Assembly: GCF_018860805.1 (NCBI RefSeq)
Contig: NZ_JAHKQR010000018.1
Location: forward strand, 1 to 64,000
From: Aestuariibacter sp. A3R04
Lineage (GTDB): Bacteria > Pseudomonadota > Gammaproteobacteria > Enterobacterales > Alteromonadaceae
DNA length: 64,000 bases
Direction: 5' to 3'
Shown: one piece after another, positions 14,866-22,689 of the stretch
How the letters are laid out: each line of letters opens with the position of its first letter
Numbering within the stretch: the stretch's first letter is position 1
The notes under the pieces: generated by a model
Seen by the model: the letters and a program-made list of their open reading frames with translations, nothing else
What the model was told of the DNA's origin: nothing
The model's database searches: none
Made by a program: the position numbers and the translations under genes

Positions 14866-15142
14866 TGCCTACAGGAAATTTTTGCTTTTGGTGTAAAACT
14901 CGAAGAATGTGAATGATCTCGTCTTTTGTGAAATATGAAACAATCATTGAGACCTCAGGAATTATTAACAATCTTCCCGGTATACCCTCTCTCTCTACTC
15001 CCACTAGAGGTTGCTGGTTCAAGTTTTCGACTTTTTTCTCAATTATTGCATCAGTTTTTTCTGCTGCTAATGGGTTAAATTCGTATAAAAATTCGAAAAT
15101 AGCCTCACGATCGTCCAGCGAACTTTTTTCCCACACGATCAT
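14861..15142 (-). CDS. ParE/RelE-type toxin
   Basis: A 93-residue RelE/ParE-superfamily toxin. IVWEKSSLDDREAIFEFLYE is the usual two-helix start, NPLAAEKTDAIIEKKVENL follows, and IVSYFTKDEIIHILRVLHQKQKFP (residues 67-90) is the C-terminal sheet and tail. Overlap with the upstream antitoxin is four bases. Its stop TAA (14861-14863) is complementary to the attC core GTTA. Confidence 0.85.
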   Translation of the reverse strand: MIVWEKSSLDDREAIFEFLYEFNPLAAEKTDAIIEKKVENLNQQPLVGVEREGIPGRLLIIPEVSMIVSYFTKDEIIHILRVLHQKQKFPVGN

Positions 15143-15423
15143 TTTTTGGCTTTATTCCTAATTTTCATTTTTCGAGCTTCCATGTCCTGGTTCGCCTCTT
15201 CATGACTGACAAACTTACTCTGCCCACTTTCTAATTTATTAAACGCAGCATTAACCTCTTCGGTAAGCCACTGATCATGGGCAATTATTTTGCGTTGCTG
15301 TTCAGCAAGTTCTTCCGTAAGCTCTCTACAAGCGTCACTTAAAGTGCGCCCTTGGCTTTCGGCCATTATCTGAGCCAGCCGCTTAGTTTCTTCATTTACT
15401 CTAAATTGTATGCGAGTATCCAT
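15139..15423 (-). CDS. RelB/DinJ-like antitoxin
   Basis: A 94-residue antitoxin. TRIQFRVNEETKRLAQIMAE and GRTLSDACRELTEELAEQQ fit the RelB/DinJ ribbon-helix-helix family. The C-terminal part includes FNKLESGQSKFVSHEEA, a common RelE-binding tail. The ATG at 15423 is preceded by GGAGTTTACC, while a longer frame lacks a better signal. First gene of the minus-strand operon. Confidence 0.84.
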   Translation of the reverse strand: MDTRIQFRVNEETKRLAQIMAESQGRTLSDACRELTEELAEQQRKIIAHDQWLTEEVNAAFNKLESGQSKFVSHEEANQDMEARKMKIRNKAKK

Positions 15424-15477
15424 GGTAAACTCCGTATGCAATGTACACACAAATGTTAGCACGCCTATTAAATTTAC

Positions 15478-15535
15478 GGCAACTTACAAACGCATTAACG
15501 CAGTCGCTCCTTGGGACAAAAACACGTAGGCTGCA
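15478..15535 (+). repeat. Left part of an attC site
   Basis: CTTACAAACGCATTAACG, then CGCTCCTTGGGACAAAAACACGTAGG (about 15503-15531) match the left two thirds of the subtype at 10914. The right arm and GTTA core are missing; the sequence runs into a membrane-protein fragment. A deletion has probably joined two cassettes. Confidence 0.6.
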
Positions 15536-15581
15536 GCGGAACTTAGGTGCGGGAGAAGCGAACACTACATTGGCAAGTGGA

Positions 15582-15797
15582 ATGTTTGTTTTTATGGCCG
15601 GCTTCGTTATTCTTGGGGTAGTAGAGTATTTTCGCGGCTCAGTGGGTGCCGGTATATTTCTTCCGGTTTCTATTGAGCTTGTCATGGCATTGCTTTTTCT
15701 AAAACATATCAACAGTGAAAGTGGCCAGATACTTATCGTCCTTTCCGCGCCTAACAAGGGCAAGCAGTTCGCTTCCTTTGGCAGCAGGGACGCCTAA
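15582..15797 (+). CDS. Small membrane protein, probably 5'-truncated
   Basis: About 71 residues from the ATG at 15582, with two hydrophobic segments (VFMAGFVILGVVEYF, GIFLPVSIELVMALLFL). The sequence just before it (from about 15536) continues in frame and looks coding (GAGEANTTLASG), but it abuts a truncated attC, so the original start has probably been lost. The frame ends inside the following attC (stop TAA 15795-15797). Family unknown. Confidence 0.45.
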   Translation: MFVFMAGFVILGVVEYFRGSVGAGIFLPVSIELVMALLFLKHINSESGQILIVLSAPNKGKQFASFGSRDA

Positions 15798-15845
15798 AAT
15801 GCTACGCTTATTTGCGCGCCACTGCTGTTGCCAGCGTTATGTTGA
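15749..15845 (+). repeat. attC site
   Basis: Runs from GCCTAACAAGGGC to GTTATGT at 15836-15842. It is a different subtype, with GGCAGCAGGGACGCC and TGCTGTTGCCAGC arms. Confidence 0.82.
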
Positions 15846-15851
15846 TAATCA

Positions 15852-16217
15852 ATGATTGAATGGCTTGAAGAAAATGAATTTGAGGGCTTATTCCTCAAAC
15901 AATGGGGATCAGATTCGATAATATTCGAAGAAGTTGCTTGGATAGAATGTCGCCTTGGTGAAATTCAATCGTTTGCAAAAACAAAACCAAGGAATATTAC
16001 AGAATATGAGGATCTTTTCATAAACACATCATCAGATTCAGGTACGGCATGGAGGTGGTATGTTGCAATCGATAATAAGTTAGGTTTAATTACATATTAT
16101 GATGAAGGTGCAGATTCCTATGTGGCTATTGAGTTACCACGCGGAACCGTTTTGGACTCTATTGAATCTTACATACGAACATTTAAACAATTAGGTTTAG
16201 ATGTCAAATCAACATAG
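15852..16217 (+). CDS. Hypothetical cassette protein
   Basis: A 121-residue soluble acidic protein with no recognised family. It starts MIEWLEENEFEGLFL and has a central WRWYVAIDN segment. No signal peptide or membrane segment is seen. The ATG at 15852 is the first after the attC. It is the only gene of its cassette. Confidence 0.6.
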   Translation: MIEWLEENEFEGLFLKQWGSDSIIFEEVAWIECRLGEIQSFAKTKPRNITEYEDLFINTSSDSGTAWRWYVAIDNKLGLITYYDEGADSYVAIELPRGTVLDSIESYIRTFKQLGLDVKST

Positions 16218-16284
16218 CAAGGCGCTGCTGTCGGACAAATTCTCCGCTGTGCTCCAAATTTGCCGCAGAGCACGCCGTTAGCCG
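16211..16284 (+). repeat. attC site, short, imperfect left core
   Basis: The left core reads CATAGCAAGGCGC instead of TAACAA. The right core is GTTAGCC (16278-16284). The arms CTGTCGGACAAATTC / AATTTGCCGCAGAG differ from the main type. About 74 bp. Confidence 0.7.
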
Positions 16285-16291
16285 CAGAAGA

Positions 16292-16744
16292 ATGAACAAG
16301 ATATTATTTAAAGTTGAGAACCGTAAAAAATACGATTCTGGCTATCAGGAATCTAAAGTTAATATCCTTATTGACGGTAGACCTTTGGCAGAAATTATGA
16401 AAGATTATGAGATGCCAATGGCTACAAAGGAGGGAAGCCCGGGCCTTGCCGGGGACTACCATGCTATTGCAGTTTCATCTTCTTCACTCAAACAATACTA
16501 CCTTGGAAAAGTCGAAGCAGATTGGGGGGATGAAAAAAACAAAACTGCAGTACTAGGTTGTAGTTGCGGTACTTTAGGTTGTTGGCCATTGCTCTGCAAA
16601 ATTAACGTGCAAGGAGCCAGGGTCGTTTGGTCGGATTTCGAACAGCCTCATAGAGATGAGGATTGGGATTATTCGATTTTTGAAGGCTTTGTGTTTGATA
16701 AACAACAGTATCTCAACGCAATAGATGCACTGGCTAATGCCTAA
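16292..16744 (+). CDS. Hypothetical cassette protein with a cysteine cluster
   Basis: A 150-residue protein without signal peptide. Its most distinctive part is GCSCGTLGCWPLLCK, with four cysteines in a C-x-C-x4-C-x4-C pattern that could bind metal. It starts MNKILFKVENRKKYD, with a few bases of AGAAG upstream. No named family is recognised. Its stop TAA is the attC core. Confidence 0.62.
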   Translation: MNKILFKVENRKKYDSGYQESKVNILIDGRPLAEIMKDYEMPMATKEGSPGLAGDYHAIAVSSSSLKQYYLGKVEADWGDEKNKTAVLGCSCGTLGCWPLLCKINVQGARVVWSDFEQPHRDEDWDYSIFEGFVFDKQQYLNAIDALANA

Positions 16745-16810
16745 CAAAGCATAGCAATTCGCAACCTTCGATAGCGCTCACTGTGTGAGCTGGACGCTTT
16801 AAAGCTAAAG
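16740..16810 (+). repeat. attC-like site with mutated right core
   Basis: The left core GCCTAACAAAGC is good. The right end reads AAAGCTAAAG where GTTAAAG is expected, the third site with GTT changed to GCT. About 70 bp with a compact AGCGCTCACTGTGTGAGCTGG arm at about 16773-16793. Confidence 0.5.
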
Positions 16811-16819
16811 GAAACAGGT

Positions 16820-17911
16820 TTGAAAAACCTCAAAGTGACTTTTTTTTTGTTAATCGCTCTTTATTCCAGTACCTGCATAGCTGTGGTCAACGTTGGGATC
16901 AAAAAACTGGATCTAAAGGACGAGCTAAGGATGGCTTGGGATGGAAAACACCAACGTCCGATCACAGTGCATGTTTTCTATCCTACTCATGATAGCCCCT
17001 CTGCCCCCTCTACGTTAAACAAACCAACAGAAGAACTTTTTGTGCCGGGAAATGCGATCTGGTATGCCACGCCCGCAGAGGCAAAGAAGCTACCCTTAGT
17101 CCTGATGTCACATGGGACTGGAGGATCAGCGCTACAAATGTCTTGGCTTGCGGAAAAGCTTGTTAAAAACGGTTATCTGGTAGTCGGGGTAAACCACCAT
17201 GGCAACACGGCAATAGAAACCCAAAAGTACGCAGAAGGCTTTGTCCTCTGGTGGGAGCGAAGCAGGGATATCGCCGTTGCATTGGACAAAATCAGCAGCG
17301 ATAAAAACTGGTTTCCCTATATCAACCCGGCGAAAATTGGCATGCTAGGGTTTTCACTGGGCGGATACACGACTATCGCATCGATCGGCGGTATCACAGA
17401 TAAAGCCCTCTTTGCGGAATTTTGCGACAGTGATAAAAGAGACTTCACGTGTGACGCTCAAACAGAGTTTTCTAATATTAATGAAGAGTTTAACAAGGTT
17501 AAAGACTCCGAGATTGTCAAGGAATCACTTAAACGGCAGCATGCCTCCTATAAAATTGCTCAAATAAAGGCGGTATTCGTATTGTCACCCGCGGTGGTTC
17601 AGTCAATTACCGAAGACAGCTTGCACGGAATAAAGATTCCAGTCTCTGTGGTGGTCGGAACAAACGATACCGTGGCGCCAGCTGCATCAAATGCCAAAAG
17701 AGTGGCTTCTCATATTAGCGGTGCCGAATATGCTGAAATTGAAGGTGCTGGACACTACACTTTTTTATCCGAGTGCACTGATTCGGGTAAGATCTATGCG
17801 AAAATTTTGTGTACAGATCCGCCAACTGTCGACCGAGCCAAAGTGCATGACAGGGTTAGTGATCAAGTATTAAATTTTTTCAATCGAACTTTTTCTATAA
17901 CGCGGTATTAA
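16820..17911 (+). CDS. Exported alpha/beta-hydrolase (PAF-acetylhydrolase / dienelactone-hydrolase-like)
   Basis: A 363-residue exported enzyme with a signal peptide (residues 1-21, ending TCIA). LVLMSHGTGGSALQMSWLA forms the oxyanion region, GFSLGG holds the nucleophile Ser, GTNDTVAP the acid and GAGHYTFLSEC the His. The arrangement matches predicted dienelactone hydrolases and PAF-acetylhydrolase-like esterases; the substrate is unknown. The TTG start follows AAAGGAAACAGG. It is the last gene of the array. Confidence 0.8.
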   Translation: MKNLKVTFFLLIALYSSTCIAVVNVGIKKLDLKDELRMAWDGKHQRPITVHVFYPTHDSPSAPSTLNKPTEELFVPGNAIWYATPAEAKKLPLVLMSHGTGGSALQMSWLAEKLVKNGYLVVGVNHHGNTAIETQKYAEGFVLWWERSRDIAVALDKISSDKNWFPYINPAKIGMLGFSLGGYTTIASIGGITDKALFAEFCDSDKRDFTCDAQTEFSNINEEFNKVKDSEIVKESLKRQHASYKIAQIKAVFVLSPAVVQSITEDSLHGIKIPVSVVVGTNDTVAPAASNAKRVASHISGAEYAEIEGAGHYTFLSECTDSGKIYAKILCTDPPTVDRAKVHDRVSDQVLNFFNRTFSITRY

Positions 17912-17947
17912 ACCAAACAAAGCTGTCTTATGAGGACACCTGCATCC

Positions 17948-18048
17948 CAACTAACTCTCTCCTTGGCTCGCAAGGACAAAAACACGACACTTGAGCCTTT
18001 TCCTTCGACTTGTCGCTACCGTACTTGTACTTACACGGGGTGTTAAAA
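17948..18048 (+). repeat. Last attC-like site of the array
   Basis: From ACTAACTCTCTCCTTGGC, through AAGGACAAAAACACGACAC, to the core GTTAAAA at 18042-18048. The arms are more diverged than in other sites. No further attC is recognised to the right. Confidence 0.55.
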
Positions 18049-18050
18049 AC

Positions 18051-18329
18051 ACAAAATGTAAGTTAATACGCCGACCACTTCATTAAACATGCAATATAGT
18101 AGTTAGTTTGATTATTGCTTTGCCAAATGCTGCGTTTAAGTTTCTCCCTCAAATTCGACAACGGCGTTACCTTATAGAAATGGCCCGACTACACCATACA
18201 AGGCGCGGAAATAAATCAGCTTCCTGTGTAGGAAAAACTGGAGTGAAAGTGAAATATTGTGTTTTTGAAGGGAAAGCCTGACTCTGAGAGCCTATTGGAA
18301 CAGTTAACCCCTAAATGGATAATTAAATT
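18051..18329 (+). other. Array-to-chromosome junction, no clear gene
   Basis: This stretch follows the last attC. One frame starting with TTG near 18110 could encode about 57 residues (ALPNAAFKFLPQIRQRRYL), but no start signal or family is recognised. It may be a decayed gene. Confidence 0.4.
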
Positions 18330-18419
18330 ATGATGGTTTTAGGTAAAGAAATAATTGATACAGCTCTGCCAAAGGTTGAAGAAGGACTTAGAAAATACTT
18401 ATCAAAAATAAATCGTTAA
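18330..18419 (+). CDS. Possible 29-residue peptide
   Basis: ATGATG at 18330 opens a frame to TAA 18417, coding a basic amphipathic peptide (GKEIIDTALPKVEEGLRKYL). The ribosome binding site is weak (AATTAAAT). It sits just before a strong hairpin, which would suit a short transcript. Confidence 0.25.
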   Translation: MMVLGKEIIDTALPKVEEGLRKYLSKINR

Positions 18420-18440
18420 GGCTTGTTGACACAAATCAAT

Positions 18441-18484
18441 AAAGAAAGGTAAATGCGAACCATTTGCATTTACCTTTCTTTTTG
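18441..18484 (+). terminator. Perfect 16-bp hairpin with T-tail, likely bidirectional terminator
   Basis: AAAGAAAGGTAAATGC (18441-18456) pairs perfectly with GCATTTACCTTTCTTT (18466-18481) around a 9-base loop, followed by TT and preceded by A-rich sequence. It can end transcription from the array side. Its centre is also a Fur-like operator. Confidence 0.6.
18452..18470 (+). promoter_or_regulatory. Fur-like operator before the TonB receptor gene
   Basis: AATGCGAACCATTTGCATT shares 15 of 19 positions with the site at 22690-22708 (reverse complement AATGAAAACCATTATCATT). Both follow the Fur-box pattern with AATG and CATT at the ends. It lies about 82 bases before the receptor start. Confidence 0.55.
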
Positions 18485-18552
18485 TGTACTTTGTTGCCGC
18501 AAAACTCAACTTGCAAAATTCATACACCGTAAATAATGAAGGGATTTATTTC

Positions 18553-20766
18553 ATGAAAAAAATGAACGCGAGAAATAGTGCGTTGGCGTTAACGGTTACT
18601 GCGGCTATACCAATTGGAACTGCGCTGGCGCAACAGGAAGAAACACCAATGACCGAACTAGCCACTACGACAGTTCAAACGACAGAAGATGCTGGCTATA
18701 AGGTCGATAAAACGTCTTCTGTAAAGCTCACCCAACCCATTGCAAACACTCCCAGATCAATCAATGTTATCTCACAGCGACTACTTGAAGATCAAGGTAT
18801 TACTAATCTTAACGACGCACTCCGCAATGTTGCGGGCGTGTCTACTTTCGGTGGTGGCGAAGGAGGCGGCGGTATCGTTTCTGCCAGTGACAAGGTAACC
18901 ATTCGCGGCTTCGATGCGCGTTCAAATATATACGTAGACAGCATTAGAGATATCGCTGGCTACAGCCGTGATACATTTAATTACGAAGCAGTTGAAGTCA
19001 TTAAAGGTGGCAGTGGCTCTATAGACGGTCGCTCAACAGGAGGCGGCAGTGTGAACCTGTCAACCAAGAGGGCGCGACTTGAAGACTTCGGCTCAGTCTC
19101 AGCGCGGTATGACACCTTTGAAAATACACGTATCACACTTGACTATAACAAAGTACTTACCGGTAACCTGGCAGGTCGCGTAAATCTGCTTTATAGCAAT
19201 GGCGGTGACTTTTTTGATAACGGTGTCGAGGAGTATCAAACAACTGGCGTTGCTGGTTCTCTTCTGTATAAGCCAGGCCAGGCCACCGATATCAACTTCG
19301 ATATATTCGTTATGGAACAGGATAATGTTCCCGTACTGGGCCTTCCCTTCCTTACATCTGCAGCCGCAGAAGCAACTAACCAACCAGAAGGTCCTGTTAA
19401 CGCTAATCTGTGGGATCAATATTACAGTGTTCCCGGACGTGATTTTGAAGAAGTATCTACACAGATGTATACCTTTGTGATTAATCACATCGTCAATGAT
19501 TCCGTCACCATACGCAGTCAGACACGAGTTGGCAGCAACGAAAAGGAGTCCGTTTTAGGGCGGCCATGGTGGAATTCAGGTGACGAAGCCGGATTGTTAA
19601 ATGCCGAGCGCCTGCAAGCCTTGGACGAAGCTACTGATTTATTTGTTACTCAGCTCGATGCTATTATTTCGCTACAGTCTGGAGGTCTGGATCACCGCAT
19701 TGTCATCGGTGGTGAAGTCGCTGAGGAAGAAAAAACGAGTTATGGTATCTCGACTGACTACACTTATGTTGATGGACAAGGAAACATACTGGAAAATCCG
19801 ACGATTGATCCTTTCAATATACAGAATAATGTATTTGCAACAGGTGGTACATCGCGTTCAGGAGACAATACTTCCGGAGACGCAAGTACAGTTGCACTAT
19901 ACTTGTTCGACACAATTAAAATGGGTGAGCATCTGCAGTTTGATCTCAACGCCCGTTACGATAACTTCGATATTTCCGGCTCTGCATGTGGGCGAAGAAG
20001 TGGTTGTGTTGACGGTTTAGATGCTCAAGATAGCTTCATTAGTTATGGCGCTGCCGTCAGCTATATGCCTACAGAAAACGGTAATATTTACGTTAGCTAT
20101 AGCAATTCAAAACAACCCCCCGGCGTTGCTTTAGCACTCTCTACGACGCCTGCGCAAAACGAAGTTAAACCAGAAGATGCAGTGACCACTGAACTCGGCG
20201 CGAAGTGGCAATTTTTCAATAATCAGTTGCTAGTGAGCGGCGCTGTTTTCCAAACGACAAAAGACGTAGTCGACTCGGAAAATGTCGAAGATGGCGTTAC
20301 AATATACTCATTAGCTGGAGAACAAGAATCCAAAGGTTTTGAAGTCAGTGTAACGGGTATGCTTACCGACTCACTGTCCATTTCGGCAAATTATGCAAAT
20401 CTAGATACGGAAGTATCACAAGATACTAATGAAGCATCTATTGGAAACGGCCTTCAATCTTCTCCGGACGATACTGCCAATATTTGGGTTAATTACACTG
20501 CAATGGACAGCAAACTAAACGTTGGAGGAGGTATCTACTATAATTCGGGCGAAACTTACTGGCGTCAAAATCGAGCTTATTTCACGGTTGACTCATACAC
20601 AACGGTGTTTTTAATGGCGTCTTATCAGGTGAATGAAGCACTCAAATTTCAGTTGAATATCGATAACTTAACCGATGAAGAGTACGTAGTTGATTATAGC
20701 GCTAAAGGGCATTTCCGACCGGGTAACCCCAGAAGTGTCGCTCTCTTTGTGAACTACGCTTTCTAG
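18553..20766 (+). CDS. TonB-dependent catecholate siderophore receptor (Fiu/PiuA-like)
   Basis: A 737-residue outer-membrane receptor. Residues 1-26 form a signal peptide ending ALAQ. The plug domain has TPRSINVISQRLLEDQ and VTIRGFDARSNIYVDSIRD, followed by the YNYEAVEVIKGGSGS-like segment typical of TonB receptors. A beta-barrel ends in VNYAF with a terminal Phe. The adjacent PiuC-like gene points to the Fiu/PiuA class, which imports ferric catecholates. ATG 18553 is chosen because AAGGGA lies 8 bases upstream. Control by Fur through the upstream palindrome is likely. Confidence 0.9.
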   Translation: MKKMNARNSALALTVTAAIPIGTALAQQEETPMTELATTTVQTTEDAGYKVDKTSSVKLTQPIANTPRSINVISQRLLEDQGITNLNDALRNVAGVSTFGGGEGGGGIVSASDKVTIRGFDARSNIYVDSIRDIAGYSRDTFNYEAVEVIKGGSGSIDGRSTGGGSVNLSTKRARLEDFGSVSARYDTFENTRITLDYNKVLTGNLAGRVNLLYSNGGDFFDNGVEEYQTTGVAGSLLYKPGQATDINFDIFVMEQDNVPVLGLPFLTSAAAEATNQPEGPVNANLWDQYYSVPGRDFEEVSTQMYTFVINHIVNDSVTIRSQTRVGSNEKESVLGRPWWNSGDEAGLLNAERLQALDEATDLFVTQLDAIISLQSGGLDHRIVIGGEVAEEEKTSYGISTDYTYVDGQGNILENPTIDPFNIQNNVFATGGTSRSGDNTSGDASTVALYLFDTIKMGEHLQFDLNARYDNFDISGSACGRRSGCVDGLDAQDSFISYGAAVSYMPTENGNIYVSYSNSKQPPGVALALSTTPAQNEVKPEDAVTTELGAKWQFFNNQLLVSGAVFQTTKDVVDSENVEDGVTIYSLAGEQESKGFEVSVTGMLTDSLSISANYANLDTEVSQDTNEASIGNGLQSSPDDTANIWVNYTAMDSKLNVGGGIYYNSGETYWRQNRAYFTVDSYTTVFLMASYQVNEALKFQLNIDNLTDEEYVVDYSAKGHFRPGNPRSVALFVNYAF

Positions 20767-20786
20767 TAACATTACTACGATAATGA

Positions 20787-20819
20787 AGCCAGCCTGCTGC
20801 ACAGTCGGCTGGTTTTTTT
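20787..20819 (+). terminator. Rho-independent terminator after the receptor gene
   Basis: CCAGCC (20789-20794) pairs with GGCTGG (20807-20812), with a run of seven T. It may reduce expression of the next gene without stopping it. Confidence 0.8.
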
Positions 20820-20850
20820 ATTCCCTTACTTTACTGCTTTAGGAGTGCAT

Positions 20851-21531
20851 ATGCTGGTTAGAATCGAGAATTTTCTCACAAAACAGGAAGTCTCTAATGC
20901 TGTTGAATTACTGGAGCAATCTGATTGGATAGATGGCGCTACCACAGCAGGTCACTTAGCGCTTCACGCCAAAAAAAACCTACAGCTTCCCGAAAATTCA
21001 CCGTCAGCCCGCAAACTAGGTGATTTTATTTTGAGTTTGATCGGTCAATCTCAACAAATACTTGCCGCCGGGTTACCGAACAAAATTTATCCTCCCATGT
21101 TTAACTGTTATCAGGAAAACGGGGAATTTGGTAGTCATATCGATAATACCATTAGACGGGTTTCAGGAACCGCTGTAAAAGTGCGTACTGATATATCAAT
21201 GACTGTCTTTTTTTCCGAGCCGGAAGAGTACGAAGGAGGAGAGTTGATCATTCAAGACACCTATGGTGAACAGCGCATAAAATTTGCTGCAGGTGATATT
21301 GTCATGTATCCATCGACCAGTTTGCACAGGGTATCGCCGGTAACAAAAGGCCGGCGTTTAGCGTCATTTTTCTGGATGCAAAGTTTAGTTAGAAGTGCTG
21401 AACAACGGCGTATTTTGTATGATTTGGATTTGAGTATTCAAACGCTCACAGCTGAAAATCCTCACAACCCTGAAATAGTCAGGCTATCCGGGGTCTATCA
21501 CAATTTACTCAGGCAATGGAGCGAGACGTAA
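20851..21531 (+). CDS. piuC: PKHD-type 2-oxoglutarate/Fe(II) hydroxylase
   Basis: A 226-residue PiuC/YbiX-family dioxygenase. The metal site is visible as FGSHIDN (HxD) and, further on, SLHRVSPV with the second His, then KGRRLASFFW with the 2-oxoglutarate Arg. GGELIIQDTYGEQRIKFAAGD is the family core. Such genes accompany Fiu/PiuA receptors, and a role in handling catecholates is assumed. ATG 20851 follows AGGAG by five bases. Confidence 0.88.
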   Translation: MLVRIENFLTKQEVSNAVELLEQSDWIDGATTAGHLALHAKKNLQLPENSPSARKLGDFILSLIGQSQQILAAGLPNKIYPPMFNCYQENGEFGSHIDNTIRRVSGTAVKVRTDISMTVFFSEPEEYEGGELIIQDTYGEQRIKFAAGDIVMYPSTSLHRVSPVTKGRRLASFFWMQSLVRSAEQRRILYDLDLSIQTLTAENPHNPEIVRLSGVYHNLLRQWSET

Positions 21532-21535
21532 ACAG

Positions 21536-22633
21536 CTAAGGCGCGTTCCACAAGCAACTTTCATCAATTTGTGTGACTGATTCAAACCCACAAAGGGCCA
21601 TGGTCATTTCAAGTTCATCTCGCAATAAACGAATACAGTGTGCTACGCCCAAGGCCCCAGCTGTAGCTAGAGCATACATAATTGGCCGGCCAACTAACAC
21701 GGCGTCAGCACCAAGGGCAATGAGCTTAACAATGTCTGCACCTCGCCTTACGCCGCTGTCGGCTAGCACTAACATATCCTCCCCCACTATGTTGCGAATT
21801 GTAGGCAGCATTTCTACAGGCGACGGAACGCCATCTAATGCACGTCCACCGTGATTTGAAACTACAATTCCAGCCACCCCCGCTCTCGCAGCTTTTTCAG
21901 CATCACGCGGATTCAAAATACCCTTCAATATGATGGGAAGAGCGGTGTGCTGCCTGATATATGCAATATCACTCCAACAAGGAGCTTGTGCCATAACTCC
22001 CTGAAATACTAAACTCCTTCCTTCTCCCGGATGGGTGATAGCCTGCGGCTTGTCTATATTAACAGCGCGAACGCCAGGAGGTAACACAAACTCTGCTCGC
22101 TGCTCGCGATTTCGCAGCCCATTAATTGGCGAGTCAATGGTAATAACAAGTGCAGAAAACAGGTTGCGCTCTGCTTGTTGAATTAGTTTAAGAGTTTGCG
22201 CTCGCGTAGGTTGAATATATAACTGAAACCATCGTGGACTTTCTACCTGACCTGCCACATCTTCAAATAAACAACTTGCCAAGGTACTCATTATAAATAA
22301 CCCGCCTTGTGCCTCTGTTGCCATGGCTGTTGCCACTTCACCCTCGGGGTGAGCCAACTTTTGGTAGGCTATTGGAGCAGAAATAATCGGGTGTTCAAAT
22401 TGCTGCCCCAGCAATGTTGTCTTGGTATTGCCATCGGTGACTTTACTTAAACTACTGGGCAACAAACACAGCCCATCCAATTTCTCTCTGTTTCTTTTGA
22501 GCGTTAACTCATCTCCAGAACCTCCTGAAATATAAGCCCAAGCCTGAGGAGTCATACGCTCTTGAGCCAGTCTTTCATAATCAAATACCGAAGCTAACGT
22601 GGGCGGTATGGCGTTAAGTGGTTGTTTATGCAT
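21536..22633 (-). CDS. FMN-dependent alpha-hydroxy-acid dehydrogenase (lactate oxidase/LldD-like)
   Basis: A 365-residue TIM-barrel flavoenzyme that oxidises L-2-hydroxy acids to 2-oxo acids. YISGGSGDELTLKRN, ITIDSP, ILKGIL and the active-site VVSNHGGRALDGVPSP with its catalytic His are present, then LADSGVRRGADIVKLIALG and LVGRP for FMN. It converges on piuC four bases away. A Fur-like box upstream ties it to iron supply. Start 22633 (MHKQPLN) is preferred because relatives begin there; the frame extends to 22690. Confidence 0.86.
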   Translation of the reverse strand: MHKQPLNAIPPTLASVFDYERLAQERMTPQAWAYISGGSGDELTLKRNREKLDGLCLLPSSLSKVTDGNTKTTLLGQQFEHPIISAPIAYQKLAHPEGEVATAMATEAQGGLFIMSTLASCLFEDVAGQVESPRWFQLYIQPTRAQTLKLIQQAERNLFSALVITIDSPINGLRNREQRAEFVLPPGVRAVNIDKPQAITHPGEGRSLVFQGVMAQAPCWSDIAYIRQHTALPIILKGILNPRDAEKAARAGVAGIVVSNHGGRALDGVPSPVEMLPTIRNIVGEDMLVLADSGVRRGADIVKLIALGADAVLVGRPIMYALATAGALGVAHCIRLLRDELEMTMALCGFESVTQIDESCLWNAP

Positions 22634-22689
22634 TTTCGTCACTGTCGTGTAATTAAAATAAAGAAACTCTAAACATTTATTGAATTGCA

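Larger units (their letters stand above)
1..18050 (+). mobile_element. Distal part of a chromosomal integron gene-cassette array
   Basis: About 27 attC sites or remnants separate small genes from position 1 to about 18 kb. Each site starts with TAACAA at the 3' end of a gene and ends with GTTRNNN, and most share the same palindromic arms around TGGGACGC and GCCCCTTAT. Such uniform attC sites are known from sedentary chromosomal integrons. The gene-then-attC order on the + strand places attI and the integrase gene to the left, outside the window. No integrase gene is visible inside. The last recognisable core is at about 18042. Confidence 0.93.

Noticed and set aside
1-18050. CRISPR array
   Set aside because: The repeats are about 100 bp, imperfect, palindromic and separated by genes. 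They are attC sites, not CRISPR repeats.
21536-22633. Hydroxy-acid dehydrogenase as the enzyme that uses D-lactate released by MurQ
   Set aside because: The family acts on L-2-hydroxy acids, the gene is 17 kb away, and it carries a Fur-like box with the iron genes instead.
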